Source: Stenotrophomonas sp. 364
GTDB taxonomy: Bacteria > Pseudomonadota > Gammaproteobacteria > Xanthomonadales > Xanthomonadaceae
Direction of reading: 5' to 3'
Assembly: GCF_009832905.1 (NCBI RefSeq)
Contig: NZ_CP047135.1
Location: forward strand, 908,001 to 972,000
Length of the DNA stretch: 64,000 nt
Part shown: piece by piece, positions 1-7,902 of the stretch
Layout of the letters: every line of letters begins with the position of its first letter
Numbering within the stretch: the first letter of the stretch is position 1
Translations under genes and position numbers: made by a program
Notes under the pieces: generated by a model
Told to the model about the DNA's origin: nothing
Database searches by the model: none
What the model saw: only the letters and a program-made list of their open reading frames with translations

Positions 1-2
1 AC

Positions 3-473
3 TCTTATCGGGTGGAGCTCTCCGCCAATGGAGGAGCGTGGGGGCAGGTGGCCATCGCTGACACGCTGTGGCACGTGATCAATCGCCCTGACACGGGTTC
101 GTATGGAATACGCATCCAGGCATGCAATCTGGCTGGATGTAGCGACTACTCCAACGTGGTGGGGCTCAATATTGCGCCTGAGCCTATCCCGGCAACGCCA
201 TCGATCACCTATTCCGTGAAGACGCAGCGAAAGGTGGGGGCGACGCTGCAGGTCAGTTGTTCAGTGCGTTGGACGGTATCGCAGGGTACGACACGCTACG
301 AGTTGGTATCGGTGCCCACGAGCCAGATCCAATATTCGGGTCCGTTGAACGACCTGACGCGGTCCGGCAGTTACTACTGTGCCTCTTCGCATGTCGTCAG
401 GGCCTGCAACGCGACGGGTTGTTCGGCCAACTCTGTTCCGTTCCGGCAGGAGACAGTGAATATTGCGCAGTAA
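3..473 (+). CDS. Fibronectin type III-like surface protein, C-terminal part (5' truncated by window)
   Basis: The reading frame is open to the first base of the window, so the gene starts upstream and only about 156 C-terminal residues are visible. Two copies of a beta-strand pattern ending in ACNxxGCSxxS can be seen (IQACNLAGCSDYS near residue 40 and VRACNATGCSANS near residue 135). This is the typical last strand of Fn3-like repeats in large secreted or cell-surface proteins of Xanthomonadaceae. No catalytic motif lies in the visible part. A Cys pair in each repeat suggests disulfides and an extracytoplasmic location. The GTG at 12 is not a believable start because YRV, a usual Fn3 strand, reads through it. 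The family assignment rests on pattern only. Confidence 0.6.
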   Translation, partial: SYRVELSANGGAWGQVAIADTLWHVINRPDTGSYGIRIQACNLAGCSDYSNVVGLNIAPEPIPATPSITYSVKTQRKVGATLQVSCSVRWTVSQGTTRYELVSVPTSQIQYSGPLNDLTRSGSYYCASSHVVRACNATGCSANSVPFRQETVNIAQ

Positions 474-700
474 GTGTCACGACGTGGAGAGCTTGCCGAC
501 AGTGCACCGTCGGCAGTGCTCGCCGGTGCAGTGGAGCCTTTGGGTGGGTGCTGTAAATCGCAGTTCGACGAATGCGGGATCTGCGACCTCCCTTAAGAAC
601 TGACGAGGCGCCAGACTTTAAGGTCACGCGCTGAATGGCCTGAACAACCGGGCTCACGATTGAAGCGAGATTGACGGTGCGTCGAAACGGAGAGCATCTC

Positions 701-1063
701 ATGGGCGTCAGAAAGCTGTTGGCTGTAGCTGCACTGGTGATATGTGCCACATCGTGCAGAACCCACGTCCCCGCTGTTCAGGGCGAAACAACACTTCGCG
801 GGGTCATGACGGTGTACGTCGGTGGGCATGGATTGGGCTCACTCCAGACGCAGTCGGGCGAGTGCGTTGATCTCGCCCTACCCAAGAATGTCCTGCGCAG
901 ATCTGGTACGTGGGATGGAAAGGCCGTGGTACTCAACGGGACCATGGACTCTCGGCCGCGGTCTCTGAATCTTCTGTGGTACGACATCAGAGACAGACGG
1001 ATTGAAGGCGGTGGTTGCTCCGACGACGTTCTGTATGTTCAGACCATCGAGGCACTGAGGTGA
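701..1063 (+). CDS. Small lipoprotein-like secreted protein, unknown function
   Basis: 120 residues. The N-terminus has a basic residue pair, a hydrophobic stretch and a Cys at residue 19 (ATSC), which looks like a lipoprotein signal although Ala replaces the usual Leu at -3. The ATG at 701 is preferred to the TTG at 671 because a GGAGAG ribosome site sits 6 bases before it and the signal peptide begins there. The mature part is rich in short beta-like segments (VMTVYVGGHGLGSLQ, AVVLNGTMDSR), resembling small OB-like or beta-barrel periplasmic proteins. Two further Cys residues (GECVD, GGCSDD) could form a disulfide. No family is recognised. It stands alone, with about 200 bp of gene-free sequence on either side. 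Confidence 0.55.
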   Translation: MGVRKLLAVAALVICATSCRTHVPAVQGETTLRGVMTVYVGGHGLGSLQTQSGECVDLALPKNVLRRSGTWDGKAVVLNGTMDSRPRSLNLLWYDIRDRRIEGGGCSDDVLYVQTIEALR

Positions 1064-1267
1064 CCGGCGGATGGTCTTCAATAGGCATCTATCCTACGTT
1101 CGATGGCAGAGCGCTGTTCTATCCGATTCCTGAGGCTTGGTGATGAACGCTAGAGATCTATAGCGCTACCGATGCCGCAAGGAAGCGGTTCGCAGAGGCC
1201 GTCCTTCTGTGCCCCCCAGCCTCGCATGCGGCGATCCCGCTTCTCAAGCCCTGCATCGAACACCCAC

Positions 1268-1574
1268 ATGCGCCAAACCACCCGCGCACCTTCGCCACCG
1301 CCACCGCCACCGCCACCGCCCCGATGATTCTGCTCACCGCCTGCGGCAAACCCGCGCCGGATTCGGCCGCTGCCAGGACCGCCGCGCGCCGCATTGCGGA
1401 TGAAAAAGTCCGCGCCTGCGCGCTTGCCAGGACCGGCAGCGAAACGGGCATGGCCTTCATCAGCGACGCGCGTTCGGACACCGCCTGGTCGTACGAGTAC
1501 GAAGGCGATGGCCGGCTGTGCATGGTGTGGGTGGGGATGACGGAAAGGTCGAGATCGATCCGCCCGGGAACTGA
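1268..1574 (+). pseudogene. Frameshifted small lipoprotein gene
   Basis: The best-preserved part, from about 1290 to 1535, reads FATATATATA-PMILLTACGKP, a lipoprotein h-region with an LTAC lipobox, followed by a mature domain ending in GDGRLCMVW. The only suitable N-terminus (ATG at 1268, MRQTTR) lies in another frame, and an ATG at 1324 would leave the signal peptide with no basic n-region. A second shift is evident in the GGGG run at 1533-1536. One extra G would give VWVGDDGKVEIDPPGN and a stop at 1572-1574, whereas the uncorrected frame runs to 1611 with low-quality sequence. A GCCACC hexamer repeat encodes the Ala-Thr h-region. Either the gene is broken or the assembly has two indels. Function unknown. 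Confidence 0.45.
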
Positions 1575-1616
1575 GGCCTGCGCAATCAGTGCGGGTGAAG
1601 GTCGGGGCTGATCAGC

Positions 1617-2927
1617 CTACGCCGCCATGCTCACCCGGTTACGCCCGGCCGTCTTCGCCTGGTAAAGCGCCTCATCCGCACGCGCTACCAAGCCCTCCAG
1701 CAGCGTCGCATCGCAGCCCGGCAGCGCTTCGCCCACCGCACCGCCCACGCTCACCGACACCGCAATGCGGGTGCCACCCACGGTGATCGGCTCGGCGGCA
1801 ATCGCATGGCGCAGGCGTTCGGCGGCGGCGGGCACTTCATCAATCACAGGCGCCGACAGCAATGCAATGAACTCCTCGCCGCCGAACCGCGCGAACAGGT
1901 CGCGGTCGCGCAGCGCGTCGCGGCAGCGCCGGGCCACGATCTTGAGCACTTCATCGCCTACCGGGTGGCCGTGCGTGTCGTTGATCGCCTTGAAATGATC
2001 CACGTCGACCATGAGCACCGCCACCGAATGTCCGCTGGCTTCGCGGGCGGCGATGATCTGCGCGGAGCGCTCCTCGAAATGACGTCGGTTGGGAACGCCG
2101 GTCAACGGGTCCGACGACGCCAGGCGGCGCAGTTCGGCGGCCATCAGCAGGTCGGCGGTGACGTCGGTGAACAGCCAGATGCGGCCATGTTCGCCGTTGC
2201 CGCGCACCGGGTGGGTGTCCACTTCGAAGGTGCGTTCGCCGAACGTCCAGTTCAACGTCGCGGCAAAGTTGACGTTGCCCATCTGCGCGGCGTAGGCCTG
2301 TTCGAGCTCGGCGTGATTGTCGCTGCGCAGGCGCAGTGCCCGCATCGGGCCGGCCAGGTCGGCGGCGCGGTGGTTGCCTGGGGCACAGCCCAGCAGTGCG
2401 GCTGCATGTTCATTGATCACCGCGCCCACGCCATCGCCGTCGATCAGCACGATGCTGGCCGGCACGCTTTCCACCAGGTCGATGAACTGATTGTGCGCGA
2501 TGAGCTGGCGGGTGGCCTCGCGGCGCGCGGAGAGAAGTCCGGCCACGCTGCTGGACAGCAACGGCAGCTGGGCCGTAATTCCCTCGGCAGGGGCATGGTG
2601 TTTCCAGAGCAGCAACAGGCCGCTGTGCGGGCTGCCCACCGACGGGGCCGGCACATACAGCAGGTGGGTGGGGGCGCCCTGCAGGGCATGCAGGACGGCC
2701 GTCGGCAGGCGGAAGCCGGCCGCGTCTACGGGCTCCCCGTGCCAGGCGCGCTCGAGAATGCCGCTGCGCGCCAGGTTGAACCCGGACAACGGCAGCGCGG
2801 GCGACCCGGTCGACCACGTCGAGCGGCCCTGCGCATCCAGTTCAACGGCCAGGGCCAGGTCTGCGTGGGTGGCGAGCCGGGCGAAGCTGCACAGGGCGGC
2901 AAGCGCCTCGCTGCTGGGCGCGTTCAA
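1617..2927 (-). CDS. GAF/PAS-GGDEF diguanylate cyclase paired with an RsbQ-like hydrolase
   Basis: 436 residues starting at a TTG (2927) that shares bases with the TGA of the upstream hydrolase gene (TTGA overlap), implying translational coupling. Residues about 1-140 look like a GAF-type region, about 145-265 a PAS domain (ASIVLIDGDG to WLFTDVT), and about 270-436 a GGDEF domain. The active site is GGEEF within ARFGGEEFIAL, and RDRD five residues before it fits the RxxD product-inhibition site. DPLTGVPNRR marks the domain start. It should make c-di-GMP from two GTP in the cytoplasm. In Bacillus, the hydrolase RsbQ works with the PAS domain of the phosphatase RsbP; here the PAS partner carries a cyclase output, so the hydrolase probably supplies the input signal (inference). 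Confidence 0.88.
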   Translation of the reverse strand: MNAPSSEALAALCSFARLATHADLALAVELDAQGRSTWSTGSPALPLSGFNLARSGILERAWHGEPVDAAGFRLPTAVLHALQGAPTHLLYVPAPSVGSPHSGLLLLWKHHAPAEGITAQLPLLSSSVAGLLSARREATRQLIAHNQFIDLVESVPASIVLIDGDGVGAVINEHAAALLGCAPGNHRAADLAGPMRALRLRSDNHAELEQAYAAQMGNVNFAATLNWTFGERTFEVDTHPVRGNGEHGRIWLFTDVTADLLMAAELRRLASSDPLTGVPNRRHFEERSAQIIAAREASGHSVAVLMVDVDHFKAINDTHGHPVGDEVLKIVARRCRDALRDRDLFARFGGEEFIALLSAPVIDEVPAAAERLRHAIAAEPITVGGTRIAVSVSVGGAVGEALPGCDATLLEGLVARADEALYQAKTAGRNRVSMAA

Positions 2928-3724
2928 GGCGCCGTCTCGATCAATCGCCGTTCCAGGATTCGGGTCACCTCGTCGGCGGCGGTCATATGCGGCAGGTGCC
3001 CCGAGGCATCGATGATGTCCAGCGTTGCCCCGTCGATCGTATCGGCCAGCCACTGGGCCACCTCGACCGGAACCGCCATGTCCACCGCGGTCTGGATCAC
3101 GTGCACCGGCATGGACAACTGCGGCGCCAGCGTGCGCATGTCCGAGGTGAAAATGGTGCGCGAGGTGTTGAGCGCGATGTCCGGCTGCATCTGGAACAGC
3201 GTACGCGAGAAGTCCGCCAGCACGCGGTTGTCCTCCACGCCCACCACCATGGGCGCGAACCCGGCCACCCAGGCCTGATAGTTGGCGCGCATGCTCTCGA
3301 ACAGGTTGTCCAGGTCCGCCGGCTTGAAGCCGCCGGTGTAGCCGTCATCGTCGAGGTAGCGCGGCGAAGCGCCGATGGTCACCACGCGTTCGAACAGGTC
3401 CGGGCGTGCAACCGCGGCAGCCGCGCCGATCATGCCGCTCATCGAGTGCCCGACATACGTAAACCGGTGCAGGTCGAGCTCGTCGACGATATCGAGCAGG
3501 TCGTCGGCATAGCCGAACATCGTGCCGTGCCGATCAACATCATAGGTGTCCGCGCCGTTGGGACCGCAGCCGGCGAGATCAAACGTGACCACGTCGAACC
3601 GTTGGTCGAACCAGGGCCGCAATGCAGTCCACGCGGTCTGGTCGGTGCCGAAGCCGTGGGAAAGGATGACGACCTCGTTGCCCTGACCGCCGCGGCGGCC
3701 GTTGAAGCGCTCAAAACTGCCCAA
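2924..3724 (-). CDS. RsbQ-like alpha/beta hydrolase (sensor partner of the diguanylate cyclase)
   Basis: 266 residues of alpha/beta hydrolase fold. The oxyanion region is HGFGTDQTAW, the nucleophile Ser lies in GHSMSG, the acid is probably the Asp in TAVDMAVP, and the His is in SGHLPH. Overall it resembles RsbQ of B. subtilis and the related D14/KAI2 receptors, including the SPRYLDDDGYTGGF segment after strand 5. Family members bind or hydrolyse small hydrophobic ligands and signal through a PAS partner, which fits the coupled PAS-GGDEF gene just downstream. The start is uncertain. TTG at 3724 follows an in-frame stop closely and has no good ribosome site, while a nearby ATG (3750) is in another frame. 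A 5' indel is therefore possible. Confidence 0.85.
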   Translation of the reverse strand: MGSFERFNGRRGGQGNEVVILSHGFGTDQTAWTALRPWFDQRFDVVTFDLAGCGPNGADTYDVDRHGTMFGYADDLLDIVDELDLHRFTYVGHSMSGMIGAAAAVARPDLFERVVTIGASPRYLDDDGYTGGFKPADLDNLFESMRANYQAWVAGFAPMVVGVEDNRVLADFSRTLFQMQPDIALNTSRTIFTSDMRTLAPQLSMPVHVIQTAVDMAVPVEVAQWLADTIDGATLDIIDASGHLPHMTAADEVTRILERRLIETAP

Positions 3725-3869
3725 GTACGTTTACCCATGGCGTTTCCCAAGGGGCGAATACTAGGGCAGGTGGGCAGCGGGGTCCATGGTGGGGGCTGGC
3801 ACTTGCCGCGTGTTTCCGCTTGTCATCCCGGAGCGGTATGGTGGTGCAGGAATTCCCGGAGAGCCCGTC

Positions 3870-4874
3870 ATGCGAACTGCCGTCTTCAGCGCCCGGCCCT
3901 ACGACCGCCGCTTCCTCGAGGAGGCCACCCAGCGTGCCGATGCGGCCCGGCCGGTGGAGTTCCTTTACTTCGACGCCACCCTGGACGTGCATACCGCGGC
4001 GCTGGCGCAGGACTGCGAGGCGGTCTGCGTGTTCGTCAACGACCGTCTGGACGCGCCGGTGCTGCAGGCCCTCCACGCCCTGGGCGTGCGCGCGATCCTG
4101 CTGCGCTGCGCCGGCTTCAACAACGTGGACCTGGCCATGGCCGGGCAGCTGGGCTTCTTCGTGGCCCGGGTGCCGGCGTATTCGCCCGAGGCGGTGGCCG
4201 AGCACGCCCTGGCGCTGGTCATGACCCTCAACCGGCACACCCACCGCGCCTACAACCGGGTGCGCGAGGGCAACTTCATGCTCGACGGGCTGCTCGGGCG
4301 CACTCTCTACGGTAAGACGGTGGGCATCGTGGGCACCGGCAAGATCGGCCTGGCCACGGGCCGCATCTTCAAGGGCATGGGCTGCACCGTGCTCGGCCAC
4401 GATCCGTACCCGTCGTCCGCGTTCGATGCGATCGGTACCTTCGTCGCGCTTGACGAACTGCTGGCGCGCGCGGACATCGTGTCACTGCATTGCCCGCTGA
4501 CCCCGGACACCCACCACCTGATCAACACCGCCTCGCTGGCGCGGATGAAGCCCGGGGCGATGCTGGTCAACACCTCGCGCGGTGGGCTGGTCGATACGCA
4601 CGCAGTGATCGGTGCGCTCAAGGCGCGGCACCTGGGGCACCTGGCCATCGACGTGTACGAGCAGGAAAGCGCGCTGTTCTTCCAGGACCGCTCCGGGGAA
4701 ATCATCGATGACGATGCCTTCCAGCGCCTGATGACCTTCCCCAATGTGCTGGTCACCGGGCACCAGGGCTTCTTCACCGTGGAGGCGCTGCAGGAAATTT
4801 CCGAGATCACCCTGCGCAACCTGGGGGATTTCGCCGCTGGCCGGCCGTGTGCCAACGCGGTGCCGCTGCCCTGA
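3870..4874 (+). CDS. ldhA: D-lactate dehydrogenase, LdhA type
   Basis: 334 residues, the usual length. It reduces pyruvate to D-lactate with NADH in the cytoplasm. It follows E. coli LdhA closely: EAVCVFVND, LRCAGFNNVDL, VPAYSPEAVAEHA, the NAD-binding VGTGKIG, the catalytic Arg in NTSRGGLVDT, the Glu in DVYEQES and the His in TGHQGF. The ATG at 3870 is chosen because GGAGAG precedes it by six bases and the sequence then aligns with LdhA from its first residue. The lactate permease begins 48 bp downstream on the same strand, so the two probably form a lactate export/uptake unit. Homologues annotated as general 2-hydroxyacid dehydrogenases are the alternative, but the match to LdhA is strong. 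Confidence 0.93.
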   Translation: MRTAVFSARPYDRRFLEEATQRADAARPVEFLYFDATLDVHTAALAQDCEAVCVFVNDRLDAPVLQALHALGVRAILLRCAGFNNVDLAMAGQLGFFVARVPAYSPEAVAEHALALVMTLNRHTHRAYNRVREGNFMLDGLLGRTLYGKTVGIVGTGKIGLATGRIFKGMGCTVLGHDPYPSSAFDAIGTFVALDELLARADIVSLHCPLTPDTHHLINTASLARMKPGAMLVNTSRGGLVDTHAVIGALKARHLGHLAIDVYEQESALFFQDRSGEIIDDDAFQRLMTFPNVLVTGHQGFFTVEALQEISEITLRNLGDFAAGRPCANAVPLP

Positions 4875-4922
4875 TCCACGCGTGATGCTGTTCTCCGTCC
4901 TTTCCCACCGCAGGGGCTGACC

Positions 4923-6545
4923 ATGTGGCATCAGAACTACGATCCGCTCGGCAATGCGAACCTCTCGGCGCTGCTGGCCGCGCTGCCGGTGCTGGTGTTC
5001 CTGCTGGCGCTCACCGTGCTTCGCCTCAAGGGCCTCACCGCGGCGCTGCTGGCGGTGGGGGTTTCGGCACTGGTGTCGTCGCTGGTGTTCGGCATGCCGC
5101 TGGACACCCTGCTGGGGGCAGCGTTGCTCGGCATCGCCAACGGCGTGTTCCCGATCAGCTTCATCGTGCTGATGGCGGTCTGGCTGTACAAACTGGCCAT
5201 CCGCAGCGGCAAGTTCGAAGTGATCCGCGGCAGCATCGCGACCATTTCCGAGGACCAGCGCATCCAGGTGCTGCTGATCGCCTTCTGCTTTGGTGGCTTC
5301 CTCGAAGGCGCCGCCGGTTTCGGCGTCCCCATCGCGATCTGCGCCGCGCTGCTGGTTGAGCTCGGTTTCCGCCCCCTGAAGGCAGCGATGCTGTGCCTGG
5401 TCGCCAACGGCGCGGCCGGTGCCTACGGCGCGATCGGCATTCCGGTACTGGTGGGCGCGCAGCAGGGTGGGGTGGGGCTGGACGAGATGTCGCAGATGTT
5501 GATCCCGCTGGTTCAGTTCTGCGCGCTGCTGCTGCCGGCGGTGCTGGTGCTGCTTTTGGACGGCTGGCGCGGGGTGCGCGAGACCTGGCCGGTGCTGCTG
5601 GTGGTCGGCGGGGTGTTCAGTGGCAGCCAGACACTGGTGCTGTACCTGCTGGGGCCGGAACTGGTGGACATCATCGGCCCGCTTGCCGCGATGGGCAGCC
5701 TGGCCGCCTTCATGCAGGTCTGGCGACCGCGCCGCATCTATCGGGAGGCGCAGGCGCCACCGGTGTCCAGCCAGCGCTGGTCGCTGAAGCAGGTGCTGCT
5801 GGCCTGGTCGCCGTTCTACATCCTCACCGCCACCATCCTGGTCTGGAGCCTGCCGGCGTTCAAGGCGCTGTTCGCCGCCGATGGCGCGCTCGGGACCACG
5901 GTGCTCCATCTGCCGGTGAGCCTGCTCGACCAGCGTATCCAGGAACTGCCGCCCCTGGTGGCTGTCGCGCACACGCTGCCGGCGGTGTGGACCGTGGGCT
6001 GGCTCAACGCCTCGGGCACCGCGATCCTGATCGCCGCGCTGCTCACGGTGGTGCTGTCGCCGAAGCTGGGCCTGCGCGCGGCCGGCGAGGAGCTGGCCCA
6101 GTCCGGCCGGGAGATGTGGAAGCCGCTGGCCACCGTGGCGCTGGTGATGGCCGTGGCCTACATCACCAATTACTCGGGCGCGTCGTCCACGATCGGGCTG
6201 GCGCTGGCCCAGGCCGGTGGGGTGTTCCCGGCGCTGGCGCCGGTGATCGGCTGGACCGGCGTGTTCATCACCGGCTCGGTGGTCAACAGCAACACCCTGT
6301 TTGCCCACCTGCAGGCGGTCACTGCCGCCCAGATCGGGGTCAGCCCGGCGCTGCTGGTGGCCGCCAACACCGCCGGCGGGGTGATGGCCAAGCTGGTCTC
6401 GCCCCAGTCGATCGCCATTGCGGCGGCGGCGGTAAAGCTGGTGGGCCAGGAATCGGCGATCATGCGCACCACCCTGGCGGTGAGCCTGGCCCTGCTGGGG
6501 TATGTCTGCCTGTGCACCCTGCTGCTGTCGTGGCTGGTCGGGTGA
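4923..6545 (+). CDS. lldP: L-lactate permease, LldP/LctP family
   Basis: 540 residues with about a dozen hydrophobic segments spread along the chain, as in LldP (about 550 residues). Family signatures include MWHQNYDPLGN at the N-terminus, FGGFLEGAAGFGVP around residue 125, and the C-terminal VVNSNTLFAHLQ and NTAGGVMAKLVSPQSIAIA. It is an inner-membrane symporter for lactate (and often glycolate) with protons. ldhA lies 48 bp upstream on the same strand, so the two genes probably share transcription. No L-lactate dehydrogenase (lldD) gene accompanies it here. Confidence 0.93.
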   Translation: MWHQNYDPLGNANLSALLAALPVLVFLLALTVLRLKGLTAALLAVGVSALVSSLVFGMPLDTLLGAALLGIANGVFPISFIVLMAVWLYKLAIRSGKFEVIRGSIATISEDQRIQVLLIAFCFGGFLEGAAGFGVPIAICAALLVELGFRPLKAAMLCLVANGAAGAYGAIGIPVLVGAQQGGVGLDEMSQMLIPLVQFCALLLPAVLVLLLDGWRGVRETWPVLLVVGGVFSGSQTLVLYLLGPELVDIIGPLAAMGSLAAFMQVWRPRRIYREAQAPPVSSQRWSLKQVLLAWSPFYILTATILVWSLPAFKALFAADGALGTTVLHLPVSLLDQRIQELPPLVAVAHTLPAVWTVGWLNASGTAILIAALLTVVLSPKLGLRAAGEELAQSGREMWKPLATVALVMAVAYITNYSGASSTIGLALAQAGGVFPALAPVIGWTGVFITGSVVNSNTLFAHLQAVTAAQIGVSPALLVAANTAGGVMAKLVSPQSIAIAAAAVKLVGQESAIMRTTLAVSLALLGYVCLCTLLLSWLVG

Positions 6546-6556
6546 GGGGCAGGGTA

Positions 6557-6574
6557 TTCATGTCTATACATGAA
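6557..6574. promoter_or_regulatory. Inverted repeat just after lldP
   Basis: TTCATGT and ACATGAA form a perfect 7-bp inverted repeat around CTAT, beginning 11 bp after the lldP stop. There is no T run and the stem is AT-rich, so it looks more like an operator than a terminator. It lies about 240 bp upstream of cyoA. The regulator is unknown. Confidence 0.35.
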
Positions 6575-6609
6575 CGTGTTGGCGTGCCGAATCGGGCGTA
6601 TTGCGCGCA

Positions 6610-6628
6610 CTGCGACAACGTGTCGCAG
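6610..6628. promoter_or_regulatory. Perfect palindrome upstream of cyoA, like a RegA/RoxR-type site
   Basis: CTGCGACA-ACG-TGTCGCAG is a perfect 8-bp inverted repeat with a 3-base centre. Its core GCGAC-N5-GTCGC fits the general GCGNC-N5-GNCGC pattern reported for redox response regulators of the RegA/RegR/RoxR group, which control terminal oxidases in several proteobacteria. It lies about 185 bp before the cyoA start. The regulator assignment is inference, and the palindrome could instead be an lldP 3' hairpin. Confidence 0.4.
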
Positions 6629-6650
6629 CTAAAACGGGGCTTTCCTGCGC

Positions 6651-6664
6651 TGGATCATTGTCAA
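6651..6664. promoter_or_regulatory. FNR/ANR-like box upstream of cyoA
   Basis: TGGATCATTGTCAA matches the TTGAT-N4-ATCAA consensus at 8 of 10 defined positions. It lies about 150 bp before the cyoA start, where oxygen-dependent control would be expected. The match is imperfect, so it is tentative. Confidence 0.3.
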
Positions 6665-6811
6665 TGCCTTTCTTAAATGATGCATGACGGCCTAAAATTA
6701 GAGGGCTGACATGATCGTCCCCTGTGCCTGTCCCCCTGGACCGGCACAACCGGCCTTTGGCCGGGACGGGGCGCGCTTGAGCTGGCATTCCCTACGCAAT
6801 TGGATCGACCG

Positions 6812-7900
6812 ATGATTCCGTTGAAACCCCTTGGACGCTTTTTGCGTCCGGGCCTGCTGTTCGCGTTGTCCGTGTTCCTGACGGGCTGCAACTCGGCCAT
6901 CCTCAACCCCAAGGGCCAGATCGGCCACGATGAGAAGACGCTGCTGATCACGGCTACCGTGCTGATGCTGCTGGTCGTCGTGCCGGTCATCATCATGACC
7001 CTGACCTTCGCCTGGAAGTACCGCGCGACCAACACCAAGGCCCGTTATGAGCCGAAGTGGTCGCACTCCACCGCGATCGAAGTGGTGGTGTGGTCGATCC
7101 CGTGCATGATCGTGCTGGTACTGGCCGTGCTGACCTGGCGTTCCTCGCACGCGCTGGACCCGTACCGTCCGCTGGACTCGGACAAGAAGCCGGTGGTGAT
7201 CGAGGCCATCTCGCTCGACTGGAAGTGGCTGTTCATCTATCCGGAAGAGAAAATCGCCACGGTCAACGAGATCACGTTCCCGGTCGATACCCCGCTGAAC
7301 TTCAAGATCACGTCCGATTCGGTGATGAATGCCTTCTTCATCCCGCACCTGGGCAGCATGATCTACTCGATGACGGCCATGGAGACCAAGCTCCACCTGA
7401 TCGCCAACGAGACCGGTGAATTCCCGGGCATGTCCTCGCACTACAGTGGCGCGGGCTTCAGCAAGATGCATTTCAGCGCCCATTCGGTGACGGATGCGCA
7501 GTACCAGGAGTGGCTGGCCAAGGTCCGCGCCGACGCGGCGACCCTGGACAAGACCGCGTTCAATGCCCTGGTGGCCGAAAAGAACCACGACTGGCACCCG
7601 GTGACGTACTTCGGTACCGCCGAAGCCGGCCTGTTCGACTGGGTCATCGCCAAGCACATGGGCGACAACCAGCACTACGGCATGAAGCACGACCACGCTG
7701 CGATGGGCCATGACGGCGCCGAGGGCGAAAGCCACGCCGGCCACGACATGCCTGCCGCTGAAAGTCCTGCCCAGACGGACGTGCACGCCGACGACACGCA
7801 CGCGGCGCACGCCGCGGGTGCTGACGCCGCGCACGCCGAACACACTGCAGACGAGCATGCCGCCGCCGGTCACACCGGCCACGCAGGCTCGGGAGAATAA
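6812..7900 (+). CDS. cyoA: Cytochrome bo3 ubiquinol oxidase subunit II
   Basis: 362 residues. An N-terminal lipoprotein signal ends at LTGC, followed by two membrane helices (about residues 45-65 and 85-105) and a periplasmic cupredoxin domain (about 120-280) without the Cu-A ligands, as expected for a quinol oxidase. IDWKW-type LDWKWLF and [12 protein letters not shown] are family motifs. The last 70 residues are unusually rich in His, Ala and Asp and have no counterpart in E. coli CyoA. The ATG at 6812 is preferred to the TTG at 6800 because the n-region [12 protein letters not shown] starts there. It is the first gene of cyoABCD, with cyoB two bases downstream. Confidence 0.95.
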   Translation: MIPLKPLGRFLRPGLLFALSVFLTGCNSAILNPKGQIGHDEKTLLITATVLMLLVVVPVIIMTLTFAWKYRATNTKARYEPKWSHSTAIEVVVWSIPCMIVLVLAVLTWRSSHALDPYRPLDSDKKPVVIEAISLDWKWLFIYPEEKIATVNEITFPVDTPLNFKITSDSVMNAFFIPHLGSMIYSMTAMETKLHLIANETGEFPGMSSHYSGAGFSKMHFSAHSVTDAQYQEWLAKVRADAATLDKTAFNALVAEKNHDWHPVTYFGTAEAGLFDWVIAKHMGDNQHYGMKHDHAAMGHDGAEGESHAGHDMPAAESPAQTDVHADDTHAAHAAGADAAHAEHTADEHAAAGHTGHAGSGE

Positions 7901-7902
7901 GC

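Noticed and set aside
4482..6308. A 608-codon minus-strand frame opposite lldP
   Set aside because: Composition typical of antisense GC-rich coding DNA.
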